DNA of 64,000 nucleotides from JACDHG01 sp963815295 (GTDB taxonomy: Bacteria; Actinomycetota; Actinomycetes; Propionibacteriales; Nocardioidaceae). Location of the stretch: positions 1,736,001 to 1,800,000 of the forward strand of contig CAWFFZ010000008.1 in the NCBI GenBank assembly GCA_963815295.1. Direction: 5' to 3'. Of this stretch, positions 43,449 to 52,980 are shown in pieces. Positions within the stretch are counted from its first letter, which is position 1. The number at the start of each line of letters is the position of its first letter. The notes below the pieces were generated by a model that saw only the letters and a list, made by a program, of their open reading frames with translations, did no database searches and was not told where the DNA came from. A program made the position numbers and the translations under genes.

Positions 43449-44666
43449 TCACAAGGCGAATGCAGGAGGTATGACGTCTGCGTCCTCCGCTACAGCCGCC
43501 GGCTCAAAGGTCACCATGAGCGAGCCCTCCGTCAACACGGCACTCACCACCCGGCAGGTCCGCAACGCCACGGGCAGTGCGAGGATCCGTCGGTGGGAGC
43601 CAACGGTGACGACGAGCTCGTCACTGTGGCGGGCCAGGTCGACGTCACCACGAGTCGCGAACGGCAACGCCAGGCGCAGGCTCAGTGCCCCGCTTTCCGA
43701 GCGGCCTACCTCCACCGGACCTGGACCCGACGGCACGGCCAACGGGTCGATCGACGATGACGAGTAGAGCTCTGCCGCGAAGGCGGCCAGCTCGCTCAAA
43801 CCGACCGGCTCACACGACCGGTACGCCGAACGGCATACCTCCAAGGGCGCGAAGGACGACGCGACCTCATCGAGGATCTCGGCCTGTGCGGCGACCCACT
43901 GGCGCCGCCACGGGTCCGCACCTCCCGACGGGAAAATCCGGTTCGCCACCACGCCGTCAACCCGGTAGCCATACAGGGACAGTGAGGTGAGCGAGCGCCG
44001 GGCCTCCGCGACGACGACCGACTCGGGCGTCAGCACGACTCGCACTGATGCGTCTGGCCCGGTCAGCAGCTCTTGCACCTCGGACAGGTCGGCATGCAGC
44101 CGCTCGAGCGCGTCGAAGACCGAGTCGCGCGGCATCGGCACACCCGCGGCCCGCGTCAGGACGGGTTTGAGCACCTTGACCAGCCGGCGCTCCATCGGCA
44201 GCACCCGCTCCATGTACCAGCCAAGCGCCCCGGGCAGGGCAAGCAGTCGGAGCGTCTCGGCGGTCGGTGCACAGTCGACGATGATCGCGTCCCAGCGCCC
44301 CGACCTGGCCTGGTCGCGCACCTCGAGCAGTGCCAGCACCTCCTCGGCTCCCGGCAGGACCGTCAGCTCCTCGGCCGCGATCGGGTCGACGCCGACCGTG
44401 TCCAGCACTGCCAGGAGGTACGACGAGATGTCTCCCCACGACCGTTCGAAGCGGGCCTGGGCGTCGACCTGTTGGACGAACAGGCGGGTGTCGACCTCGG
44501 TCGGCTCTCCCCCGATGGGCACGGCGAACGTGTCGGCAAGCGAGTGCGCAGCGTCCGTGCTTAGGGCCAGGGTGCGTAAACCACGCGCGGCCGCCAAGGT
44601 TGCCGTGCCAGCGGCGACGGTCGTCTTGCCGACCCCACCCTTGCCTGTGAAAAGTATGACGCGCAT
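43449..44666 (-). CDS. ArsA/Get3-family ATPase
   Basis: A 405-residue P-loop ATPase with deviant Walker A FTGKGGVGKTTVAAGTATLAA at residues 6-26, switch motif LALSTDAAHSLADTF, and IIVDCAPTAETLRLLALPG. The C-terminal 90 residues form the small HSP20-like (ArsA_HSP20) domain seen in actinobacterial members. Despite the family name there are no arsenite-binding cysteine clusters nor arsB nearby. It corresponds to Rv2184c and its role is unknown, perhaps client-protein or lipid related. Confidence 0.85.
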   Translation of the reverse strand: MRVILFTGKGGVGKTTVAAGTATLAAARGLRTLALSTDAAHSLADTFAVPIGGEPTEVDTRLFVQQVDAQARFERSWGDISSYLLAVLDTVGVDPIAAEELTVLPGAEEVLALLEVRDQARSGRWDAIIVDCAPTAETLRLLALPGALGWYMERVLPMERRLVKVLKPVLTRAAGVPMPRDSVFDALERLHADLSEVQELLTGPDASVRVVLTPESVVVAEARRSLTSLSLYGYRVDGVVANRIFPSGGADPWRRQWVAAQAEILDEVASSFAPLEVCRSAYRSCEPVGLSELAAFAAELYSSSSIDPLAVPSGPGPVEVGRSESGALSLRLALPFATRGDVDLARHSDELVVTVGSHRRILALPVALRTCRVVSAVLTEGSLMVTFEPAAVAEDADVIPPAFAL

Positions 44667-44687
44667 GTCCGCCCCGAAGCGCGGCCG

Positions 44688-45125
44688 TCAGGCCTGCGAC
44701 TCGACCCGCTGCTTGAGCCCTTTGAGAGCGGTGTCGATGATGACCTTCTCTCCCTTGCGCTTCAGCATCCCAATCATCGGGATCGACAGGTCGACCGTCA
44801 GTCGGTAGGTCACCTCGGTCTGGCCTCCGACCGGCTCGAGGACGTACGCGCCCTCCATCGACTTGAGCATCTTCGCCTTGACGAGAGACCACGTGACCTG
44901 GTGGTCGCCGTCCCACTCGTAGGTCAGGGTGTACTCGTCTCGGATCGGGGCTGCGTCGAGGACAAACGCCACTTCGCCTGCGCGCCCGTCGTCATACTCC
45001 GTCAGCACCTCAGCCGACTTCACGCCCTTAGCCCAGTGTGGGTAGCTGTCGAAGTCGGCGATCACTGCCATCACGGCTGCGGGGTCGGCGGCGATCTCGA
45101 TGCTCGAGGTCGTCAGATCTGCCAT
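44688..45125 (-). CDS. SRPBCC (START-like) family protein
   Basis: A 145-residue helix-grip protein: SIEIAADPAAVMAVIADFDSYPHWAKGVKSAEVL at the N-terminus is the polyketide cyclase/dehydrase pattern, with YTLTYEWDGDHQVTWSLVKAKMLKSMEGAYVLEP and a closing amphipathic helix. Such proteins bind hydrophobic ligands in a cavity. It matches Rv2185c (TB16.3) and its position beside the ArsA-like ATPase and the acyl-CoA ligase. ATG 45125 follows GAAGGG. Confidence 0.85.
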   Translation of the reverse strand: MADLTTSSIEIAADPAAVMAVIADFDSYPHWAKGVKSAEVLTEYDDGRAGEVAFVLDAAPIRDEYTLTYEWDGDHQVTWSLVKAKMLKSMEGAYVLEPVGGQTEVTYRLTVDLSIPMIGMLKRKGEKVIIDTALKGLKQRVESQA

Positions 45126-45290
45126 CGTGCTGCCCTTCGCGCCTTGACTGGTTTCCGGCGACACTACTCGCTCGGCCACCGGCACCTGGTCGGGACCGGG
45201 CATGAGACACGCTTGGTCACCCGGAGGTAACCTGCGCGCGAGACTAGTCGCCCGGCGGCGACGAGACGAGACGAGCCTGGGAGTTCTTGC

Positions 45291-47087
45291 GTGCGCGAGT
45301 ATTCGGCCCCACCGACGTACACAGTCCCGGTGACCGGCAACCTCACAGACGACCTCGTCACCAACGCGCGCCGTAACGGCCACAGCGTCGCGCTCAGCCG
45401 GCGCGTCGACGGCACCTGGCGCGATGTCACGGCCGCCGAGTTCCTGGCTGAGGTGCAGGCGACCGCCAAGGGGCTGGTAGGAGCAGGTGTCGAGGCCGGC
45501 GACAGGGTCGCGCTGGTCTCCAAGACTCGCTACGAGTGGACGCTTCTCGACTACGCGATTTGGTATGCCGGCGCGATCTCCGTGCCGATCTACGAGACCT
45601 CGCCGCCGGAGCAGATCGGGTGGATCTTGTCCGACTCGGGCGCGGTTGCGGCGGTTGTGGAGACGGCCGCGCATGCAGCAAGGATCGAAGAGGCCCGCTC
45701 CGCCGGGCAGGACCTGGCTGCCCTGCAGGGCGTGATCTGCATCGACGACGGAGACCTCAAAGGGCTCGTGGCCGGCGGCGCTGACGTGTCGGATGACCTT
45801 CTCGAGCGCCGCCGGACCACTGCCAACCCAGACTCCCCCGCGACGCTTATCTACACCTCTGGTACGACTGGCCGACCCAAAGGCTGTGTGCTGTCCCACG
45901 GCAACTTCATGTTCGAGCTCGGCGTGGCCACCCAGATCCTTGACGATCTTTTCGACACCGATGGCGCAAGCACTCTGCTGTTCCTGCCGCTCGCCCACGT
46001 CTTCGCGCGCATCATCCAGATCGGCACGATCAAACGCGGCGTCCGCCTGGGGCACACCGCCGACATCAGGAACCTCGTCGACGACCTCGCAGAGTTCCGG
46101 CCCACGTTCATCCTCGCTGTGCCACGGGTGTTCGAGAACGTCTTCAACACTGCGAGCCAGCGGGCGGTCTCCGACGGTCGTGGCCGGATCTTCGACACCG
46201 CCGTCAAGACAGCCATCTCCTACAGCCAGGCCGCGGATCGAAGTGGTCCCGGCCCACTGCTCCGGGCTCGTCACCGGCTGTTCGACCGGCTCGTCTACGC
46301 CAAGCTGCGCGCCGCGCTTGGCGGCCGGACGCAGTATGCCGTCTCGGGGGGTGCACCGCTCGGCGAGCGCTTGGCGCACTTTTTCCGCGGCGTCGGGCTG
46401 CCTGTGCTGGAGGGCTACGGGCTCACCGAAACCACCGCCGCTGTGACCGTCAACCTGCCGAACGCGCAGCGGATCGGCACCGTCGGCAGGCCGCTGCCGG
46501 GTACGTCGGCGCGCGTTGCCGACGACGGGGAGCTGCTGTTCGCGGGCGGCCAGGTGTTCGGTGGCTACTGGCACGACGACGCTGCCACCGCTGAAGCCTT
46601 CGACGAAGCCGGGTGGTTCCGTACGGGGGACCTCGGCGAGATCGACGAGGACGGGTTCGTGCGAGTCACCGGCCGCAAGAAGGAGATTCTGGTCACGGCC
46701 GGTGGCAAGAACGTCGCACCAGCTGTCCTCGAGGACAGGATCAGGGCTCACCGGCTGATAAGCCAATGCCTCGTCGTTGGCGACGGAAAACCGTTCGTTG
46801 CCGCGCTGGTCACGATCGACCCTGAAGCCCTGCCCGACTGGATGACCGCACATGGCAAGTCCGGCGGCATCCGGTCGCTGCTGCGCGATCCCGATCTGCT
46901 CGCCGACGTCCAGGGAGCCGTCGACGATGCCAACTCCGCCGTCTCGCGAGCCGAGGCGATCCGGAAGTTCGCGATCTTGCCCGTCGACTGGACCGAGGAG
47001 TCCGGTGAGCTCACCCCCACGCTCAAACTGAAACGGGCGGTCGTAATGCGACGCTTCCACAGTGAAGTTGAGTCGCTCTACATCTAG
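45291..47087 (+). CDS. fadD15: Long-chain fatty-acid-CoA ligase, FadD15 type
   Basis: A 598-residue adenylate-forming enzyme activating fatty acids with ATP and CoA. AMP-binding motif TLIYTSGTTGRPKGCVLSHGN at about residue 184, then LLFLPLAHVFARI, EGYGLTETTAAVTVN, GWFRTGDLGEIDEDGFVRVTGRKKEIL. The C-terminal catalytic Lys lies in LTPTLKLKRAVV. It corresponds to M. tuberculosis Rv2187. GTG 45291 is preceded by GGGAG. Confidence 0.92.
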   Translation: MREYSAPPTYTVPVTGNLTDDLVTNARRNGHSVALSRRVDGTWRDVTAAEFLAEVQATAKGLVGAGVEAGDRVALVSKTRYEWTLLDYAIWYAGAISVPIYETSPPEQIGWILSDSGAVAAVVETAAHAARIEEARSAGQDLAALQGVICIDDGDLKGLVAGGADVSDDLLERRRTTANPDSPATLIYTSGTTGRPKGCVLSHGNFMFELGVATQILDDLFDTDGASTLLFLPLAHVFARIIQIGTIKRGVRLGHTADIRNLVDDLAEFRPTFILAVPRVFENVFNTASQRAVSDGRGRIFDTAVKTAISYSQAADRSGPGPLLRARHRLFDRLVYAKLRAALGGRTQYAVSGGAPLGERLAHFFRGVGLPVLEGYGLTETTAAVTVNLPNAQRIGTVGRPLPGTSARVADDGELLFAGGQVFGGYWHDDAATAEAFDEAGWFRTGDLGEIDEDGFVRVTGRKKEILVTAGGKNVAPAVLEDRIRAHRLISQCLVVGDGKPFVAALVTIDPEALPDWMTAHGKSGGIRSLLRDPDLLADVQGAVDDANSAVSRAEAIRKFAILPVDWTEESGELTPTLKLKRAVVMRRFHSEVESLYI

Positions 47088-47319
47088 TGCATTCGCGACC
47101 AGACGATGACTAGCACTCGGTGGACCGCGGACGGGCATTTTTCCCCGATAACGCCTGGTATGACGCTCTTATACATCCCCCGTTCGGACTATGCCTGCCT
47201 CGACAGACAGACCATTTCCGTGGCGGATAGTGACGTTTCCCCTACGCGGTGCATCCGGAAGCCATAGTTTCCTAGGCGGAGCCACTTTGCCTTGTGGACC
47301 ATCCATCTGGGGAAAGTCG

Positions 47320-47778
47320 GTGTCTGTCGTGGCAACTCGCATCTTCCCGCGACGTCGCGAGTCCGGCGCTGCTGCCGTGGAGTTCGCGCTTGTCTCCCTG
47401 CTCCTCGTGACCATCCTCTTTGGCATCTTGCAGTACGGCTTCTACTTCTGGGCCCGCTCGTCGGCATCCGCAGCTGTGCGCGAGGGTGCCCGCCGCGTCT
47501 CCGTCGGCGACTATCCGTCCTGCAGCGACCTCCAGTCATTCGTGGAAAACGAGCTCGGTGCGGCTCGGGGCAATAGCTCCGTCTCCACCACACGGACTTT
47601 CGCCAACGGGACGGGCAACACCAACCCGGCGACCGAAGTCGGCGACATCATGACGTTGAGGGTTGAGTTCGACTCACTGGACGTTGGCTTCCTACCACTG
47701 CCCCTCGGTGGAGAGGTCCAAGCCGAAGCGATCTCACGCATCGAAAGTGTCAAGAACTCGCCCCCAGGAGCCTGCTGA
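47320..47778 (+). CDS. tadE: TadE-family pilus assembly protein
   Basis: A 152-residue pseudopilin-like protein and first gene of the Tad locus. After a basic start (RIFPRRRES) comes the TadE signature GAAAVEFALVSLLLVTILFGILQYGFYFW, one transmembrane helix with the conserved Glu, then an extracellular domain. The GTG at 47320 is chosen because GGGGAAAG precedes it and the signature would otherwise be 43 residues from the start. The 230-bp spacer before it shows no recognised riboswitch or clear promoter. Confidence 0.85.
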   Translation: MSVVATRIFPRRRESGAAAVEFALVSLLLVTILFGILQYGFYFWARSSASAAVREGARRVSVGDYPSCSDLQSFVENELGAARGNSSVSTTRTFANGTGNTNPATEVGDIMTLRVEFDSLDVGFLPLPLGGEVQAEAISRIESVKNSPPGAC

Positions 47779-49557
47779 TGAGATGGTCCCGGAACCAATC
47801 CGAACACGGCGTTATCGCCGTCATCGTAGCCATCTCGGCAGTCTTGCTCTTGTCCATCGCCGCACTCGCCGTCGATCTCGGCAACGCCTACTCGCGTAAA
47901 CGTGATGTCCAGTCTCAAGCGGACTTCGCTGCGCTGGCAGGAGGAGCGAAACTCCCGGCTGCAGCCGCCACCAACTGCGCAGTTGGCACTGCTCCGTCGG
48001 CAGGTGATTTGGTCGTGAAACAAGTGGTCGCTTACTTGAACGCGAACGAGACGCAGAACGATGCAGGTGTAACTGCGGTGACGGCGGCTGCCCTCGTCGA
48101 CTGTGTGCTCACCAACGGTGAAGTCACCTACCCGACCAAGAACTCAGTCAAGGTTTGGGCACCGGTGGCGCGGGTGGATTACGGGTTGGCGAAGGTGATG
48201 GGCAAGGACAACGTCAACGTCCAGGCTGACGCGACAGTCAACATCGAGTCTCCCGGCACGGCCGTCATGCCCGTGTTCGGCGTCGACGGCTGCGACTTCG
48301 GACCGCAGACGATCACCGACCCTGCGGCGGGTCACGCCGTCCCCGTGCCGGTGCCGTGGCTCGCCTACCTCGATGGCGAGTCAAACAACATCAGTCTCGA
48401 TCTCATCACCACCAGTATCACTCCGGTGCCGGTGAACGCGAGCGGTTACACCGTCACGGTTGGCGACGACAGCGACATCACCCTGGCGAATGTCGGGTCA
48501 ACTGTCGGGCGGGTGGGATTCTTCCGGGCCCTGAGGGAGCTCCGGGACGACATTCGTAGCAGCAGACTCTCCGCACACCTTCGGCGGCTCTGGCGCTAAC
48601 AAGACCGTGACGGTCACCATCCCGGCCGCGGTCTCAGCCGTCGAGGATGTCTGGTACATCCGCGTGCAGACCGCCGCTGGGGGTAGGTGGTCCGCCCGCT
48701 CCGAGGCACAGCCGCTGCGCATCGGCAACGCAACGCTGGAATGCTCGGGCACGTCGAACGACGGGAACTTTGGCACTCTCACGATCCCACGCACGGACAC
48801 CAGCAACAGTACGGGCGACGGCTGGCTGCCCGTCAACATGGCGGTGGGTCTGCAAGCGCCGCTCACTCTGGCGGTCTACCCAGCCCCGGCTCCTGACACG
48901 TGCGGGGCTGCTCCGGCCATCGTGTCCGGGGTTCCCACGCCGGGGCTGATCCCCGGCACCAACTGTGTGGACACCGACACGGGGCTCCCCGCGAACTCGG
49001 CAACCAACGGGCTCATCGCAGGCGCTGGCGGCCACCTCGGCAGGCTGGACAAGAACACCACGCCTGGGTGCGGAGCCGACTCAGCCGACCGAAACGCACG
49101 GTGGGTCACCGGAATAGGCCCCGGCAGCACGAGCGACTACTCGATCAACGATGACCTGCTCACCTGTTTTCTGACCGACGACACCACGACGCTCAACACA
49201 ATCGTGCAGCGGAACTACAACGGCGGTGCGGTGCTGACGGAGGACATCTTCAGGTCTCCCCGATTCATGTGGATACCGATTCTGAAGGTCGAGCCGTTCA
49301 GCGGCGGCAGCAACAAGTATTCCATCGTTGACTTCCGGCCTGCCTTCCTGACGGACCAACCGTTGACAGCCAACCGGGTCAACAACCTCCTCGGCACTGT
49401 CACGGATCACAACGGCCTGACGATCACCAATGACGACATCCTCACTGCGAAGGTCATCTTCTTCAATGCCAAGGCCCTGCCGGACACCGCCGACCCAAGC
49501 CTTCCCTCCACTCCCTATCTGGGGTTTGGAACCAAGATTCTCCGCCTCACCGACTGA
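47778..49557 (+). pseudogene. tadG: TadG-like Flp pilus assembly protein, frame broken by +1
   Basis: About 592 residues when repaired. The N-terminus has the TadG/TadE-like signature HGVIAVIVAISAVLLLSIAALAVDLGNAYSRKRDVQSQADFAALAGG (one helix, then extracellular). The large extracellular part is beta-rich (YTVTVGDDSDITLANVG; ANKTVTVTIPAAVSAVEDVWYIRVQ; ending YLGFGTKILRLTD). The frame changes between 48533 and 48555; length is 3n+1. Removing one G of GGG at 48535-48537 joins them. The earlier frame ends at 48599, so uncorrected the product loses its C-terminal half. It begins on the TadE stop (TGATG). Confidence 0.82.
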
Positions 49558-49607
49558 CCTCATCCTCTCCTCTCGCGCATCAAACACACACAGAAGGATT
49601 CACTCTC

Positions 49608-50363
49608 ATGGGACGCAGAAGCATCTTGCTCATCGTCGCGGTCGTGATCGCGGGACTTGGAGCCACCATGGTCTTCTTGTACGTGCAGAGCGTCGACGCC
49701 AAGGCTGAGAAGGCCTCCGAAAGCGTCGACGTCCTCGCAGCGACGGCGCAGATCGAAGCTGGGGAGTCCATCGAGGACGCTCAGGAAGCAGGCAAGCTCG
49801 ACAGCGTTGCCGTGCCTCGCAAGAACGTCGTCCCAGGTGCTCTCACCGACACAGGGGGGTTGGAGGGCATGATCGCGCTGGCGACCATCTACGTCGGCGA
49901 GCAAATTATCCCCGGTCAGTTCGGCAAGACCGGAACGAGCCAGACTATTACCATCCCCGACGGGACAATGGCCATCTCGGTCCAAGTCGACGACCCGTCC
50001 CGTGTAGCCGGGTTCGTGACACCCGGCTCGTCAGTGGCAGTGTTCGTGTCCGCGGAGCCTGAAGTGATCCTGCCCGATGGCGGCACTCGGAGACTTCCCG
50101 ACTTCACGCGCCTGTTGCTTGCCAAGGTGGAGGTCATTGGCGTCGGAGACACCACCCTGCTGAGCACCACCAAGACCGACCCAGAGGGGACCGCGACCAC
50201 GGAAGCGATTCCCAAGACCATCCTCACGCTAGCGCTGACCCAGGCGCAGGCCGAGAAGGCCATCTTCAGCTCGAAGAACGGAACTTTGACGTTCGCCCTG
50301 CTCAACGACAAGTCCGTTGTCAAGCCGAGCTCCGGAGCAGTCCTACAGAATCTCTTCAAGTGA
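49608..50363 (+). CDS. cpaB: CpaB/RcpC-family pilus assembly protein
   Basis: A 251-residue protein with an N-terminal membrane helix (SILLIVAVVIAGLGATMVFLYVQ), a SAF domain (VDVLAATAQIEAGESIEDAQEAGKLDSVAVPRKNVVPGAL) and the RcpC/CpaB core (ISVQVDDPSRVAGFVTPGSSVAVFVS). It is an extracytoplasmic scaffold of the Tad machine. In Gram-negatives it works with the secretin; no secretin is present here, as expected in a monoderm. ATG 49608 follows AGAAGGA. Confidence 0.88.
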   Translation: MGRRSILLIVAVVIAGLGATMVFLYVQSVDAKAEKASESVDVLAATAQIEAGESIEDAQEAGKLDSVAVPRKNVVPGALTDTGGLEGMIALATIYVGEQIIPGQFGKTGTSQTITIPDGTMAISVQVDDPSRVAGFVTPGSSVAVFVSAEPEVILPDGGTRRLPDFTRLLLAKVEVIGVGDTTLLSTTKTDPEGTATTEAIPKTILTLALTQAQAEKAIFSSKNGTLTFALLNDKSVVKPSSGAVLQNLFK

Positions 50364-50371
50364 GGTGACTC

Positions 50372-51598
50372 ATGACCGTCATCGTTGAACTTGATCCATC
50401 GTCGGCGGAGGCGCTCCAGTCCGCCGTCGGCTCCGCCAGCACGACGGTGCCAGGACTCGACCAGCTGCGTCGCCACCTCGAAGTCCATCCGGGTGAATAC
50501 GCCGTTATCCTCGGACCCTCGGTGGACCTGTCGGCCGCGGTGTCACTCGCGGACATGCTCCGGATCAGTAAGCCCGCCCTAGGTGTGGTGCTTGTACGTC
50601 GACGCATCGACACGGCCGTACTGGCGGAGGCGTTGCGCGCGGGTATGCGTGAGGTTGTCGAAGACCGCGATCTCACGGGCCTCAACGAGGCCGTCGCTCG
50701 GGTCTACGCCCTCCACACCGCGCTGACGCAACACTCGGACGAGGCGCAGAATGACTCAGCTCATGGAATGCTTGTCACCGTCTTTTCCGCAAAAGGGGGC
50801 GTGGGCAAGACCACCTTGTCGACCAACCTGGCAGCCTGCTTCGCCGGCCATCTCAACAAATCGGTGTGCATCGTCGACCTTGACCTGGCCTTCGGTGACG
50901 TCTCGATCGTCCTCCAGCTCTTTCCGGTCCATACCATCGCCGACGCGGTCGGGATGGACCGCAAACTGGATGTGAGTGCGATCGAGCAGTTGCTGACGGA
51001 ACATCCGTCGGGATTGAAGGCGATGGCAGCACCGGTGCAGCCTGAAGCAAAGGACCGAATCACCGGCGAGATGGTCGCCAAGCTCTTGCACATCCTCAAG
51101 CAGATGTTTGACGTCGTCGTGGTCGACACCCCGCCTGCGTTCGACGATGTCGTCCTTCAGGCGTTCGATGAGTCCGATCTACTGCTGCTGATCGGAACCC
51201 TGGACGTGCCGTCACTCAAGAGCTTGAAGATCTCGATCGAGACACTGTCCCTCCTGAACCACCCGAAGGATCACTGGCGTCTCGTGCTCAACCGCGCAGA
51301 CATGAAAGTCGGCCTGTCTCCGCAAGAGGTTGAGAAGACTCTCAACCTTCCGATCGCCGCCCAGATCCCGCAGTCCAACGACGTGCCGGCATCGATCAAC
51401 CAGGGCAAGCCGATCGTGCTGGAGCTTCCGAAGCACCCCGTCTCCGTCGCCATCCGGAGGCTTGCCGAGGACTGTCTGCAAAAGGCAGCTGCTCAACCAA
51501 TCCAAGCCACACATGTATCCGATGACAACGCCACCCAGGCTCGCGCCCACGCCGAGCCCAGGCGAGGCGGCATGCTACGACGGAGGACCACGAAATGA
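50372..51598 (+). CDS. cpaE: TadZ/CpaE-family localisation ATPase
   Basis: A 408-residue protein with an atypical receiver-like N-terminal domain (about 1-120, AVILGPSVDLSAAVSLADMLRISKPALGVVLV) and a MinD/ParA-type ATPase: deviant Walker A FSAKGGVGKTTLSTNLAA (about residue 136), VCIVDLDLAFGD, and VVVVDTPPAFDDVVLQA. It targets the pilus machine to its membrane site. It overlaps tadA by four bases (ATGA). Confidence 0.9.
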   Translation: MTVIVELDPSSAEALQSAVGSASTTVPGLDQLRRHLEVHPGEYAVILGPSVDLSAAVSLADMLRISKPALGVVLVRRRIDTAVLAEALRAGMREVVEDRDLTGLNEAVARVYALHTALTQHSDEAQNDSAHGMLVTVFSAKGGVGKTTLSTNLAACFAGHLNKSVCIVDLDLAFGDVSIVLQLFPVHTIADAVGMDRKLDVSAIEQLLTEHPSGLKAMAAPVQPEAKDRITGEMVAKLLHILKQMFDVVVVDTPPAFDDVVLQAFDESDLLLLIGTLDVPSLKSLKISIETLSLLNHPKDHWRLVLNRADMKVGLSPQEVEKTLNLPIAAQIPQSNDVPASINQGKPIVLELPKHPVSVAIRRLAEDCLQKAAAQPIQATHVSDDNATQARAHAEPRRGGMLRRRTTK

Positions 51599-52980
51599 GT
51601 CTCGCCGACCGCCTAGCACAGGCACAGCTCGACAGGGGCACCCCCGCGCCGACCAACGGTGCGAGCAACGAGGATGGGCAACGCAAGCGCGTCCACTCGA
51701 CGGAGGATCCCTTCGCCGAAGTGAAGCGCTCGGTCCATCAGCGGCTGGTCACCAACATCGGGCCGAAGCTGTATGACTCCGACAAGACTCAGGCAGACCT
51801 CGAGAAGCAAGTGCGGTCGACCCTGCAGGAGGTGATCGCCACCCAGGACACTCCGCTCACGATGAACGACCGTGTTCGGATCTCGCAAGAGGTCGCCGAC
51901 GACATCCTCGGCTACGGCCCGATTGAGCCCTTCCTTCGAGACTCTGACGTAACCGAGGTCATGGTCAACGGTCCTTATGACATCTGGATCGAGAAAAGCG
52001 GCCGTATCACACGTGTGAACGGCCGCTTCAACGACGAGGCGCATCTGCGCCGCACGATCGAGAAGATTGTGGCCAAGGTCGGCCGACGGATCGACGAGTC
52101 GAGCCCCATGTGTGACGCCCGGCTCCCCGACGGTAGCCGCGTTAATGCCGTCGTGCCGCCCTTGGCCCTTGACGGCTCGCTCCTCACCATCCGTAAGTTC
52201 GCGGCTGACCCCTACACCGCCGACGACCTCGTTGCCTTCGGCACGATGACACAGTCGGTGGCCGACATGCTCAACGACTGCGTCCGGGGCCGTCTCAACA
52301 TTCTGGTGTCAGGCGGCACCGGCGCCGGCAAGACCACGACGCTCAACGTGTTGTCGTCGTTCATCCCCAGTGACGAACGCATCGTGACGATCGAGGATGC
52401 TGCCGAGCTTCGCCTGCACCAAGACCACGTGCTGCGGTTGGAGTCCCGGCCGGCCAACATCGAGGGCAAAGGCGAGGTAAACATTCGCGACCTGGTCCGC
52501 AACTCGCTCCGGATGCGGCCCGACCGAATCGTCGTCGGTGAGATCCGTGACGGTGCCGCCCTCGACATGCTCCAAGCCATGAACACCGGCCACGACGGCT
52601 CCATCTCGACTCTCCACGCCAACACTCCACGTGACGCCCTCGCTCGCCTCGAGACGATGGTGCTGATGGCTGGCATGGACCTGCCGGTTCGTGCCATTCG
52701 GGAGCAGGTATCGAGTGCCGTGGACCTGATCGTGCAGCAAACCCGGCTCAAGGACGGTAGCCGACGGATCACCTACGTGACGGAAGTCGCCGGTATGGAA
52801 GGCGAAATTGTCACCCTGCAAGATCTTTTCGCCTTCGACTACAGCGCTGGCTGGGACGAGGACGGCAAGACGCGCGGCACCCTGCGTGCCAAAGGGCTGC
52901 GTCCGAAGTTCGTCGACAAGCTCGCTAACCACGGCGTGACACCCGACCCGCGCCTCTTCATGCTAGACGGACCTTCATGA
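51595..52980 (+). CDS. tadA: TadA/CpaF secretion ATPase
   Basis: A 461-residue hexameric ATPase powering Flp pilus extension. N-terminal domain with ILGYGPIEPFLRDSDVTEVMVNGPYDIWIEKSG. Walker A SGGTGAGKTTTLN (about residue 239), Asp box RIVTIEDAAELRL, Walker B MRPDRIVVGEIRDGAALDMLQAMNTGHDGSISTLHAN with the His box. Complete and typical. It overlaps the next gene in ATGATG. Confidence 0.93.
   Translation: MSLADRLAQAQLDRGTPAPTNGASNEDGQRKRVHSTEDPFAEVKRSVHQRLVTNIGPKLYDSDKTQADLEKQVRSTLQEVIATQDTPLTMNDRVRISQEVADDILGYGPIEPFLRDSDVTEVMVNGPYDIWIEKSGRITRVNGRFNDEAHLRRTIEKIVAKVGRRIDESSPMCDARLPDGSRVNAVVPPLALDGSLLTIRKFAADPYTADDLVAFGTMTQSVADMLNDCVRGRLNILVSGGTGAGKTTTLNVLSSFIPSDERIVTIEDAAELRLHQDHVLRLESRPANIEGKGEVNIRDLVRNSLRMRPDRIVVGEIRDGAALDMLQAMNTGHDGSISTLHANTPRDALARLETMVLMAGMDLPVRAIREQVSSAVDLIVQQTRLKDGSRRITYVTEVAGMEGEIVTLQDLFAFDYSAGWDEDGKTRGTLRAKGLRPKFVDKLANHGVTPDPRLFMLDGPS

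Noticed and set aside
43449..44666. Arsenite efflux ATPase
   Set aside because: No arsB/arsR neighbours and no cysteine cluster; the locus matches the conserved Rv2184c context, so only the ArsA/Get3 fold is claimed.
47088..47319. Riboswitch (c-di-GMP type) upstream of the Tad locus
   Set aside because: No conserved GEMM or other aptamer core could be traced in this spacer; only loose GC-rich pairings.
48498..48866. Minus-strand reading frame across the TadG-like break
   Set aside because: It has no start signal and is simply complementary to the TadG-like coding sequence.
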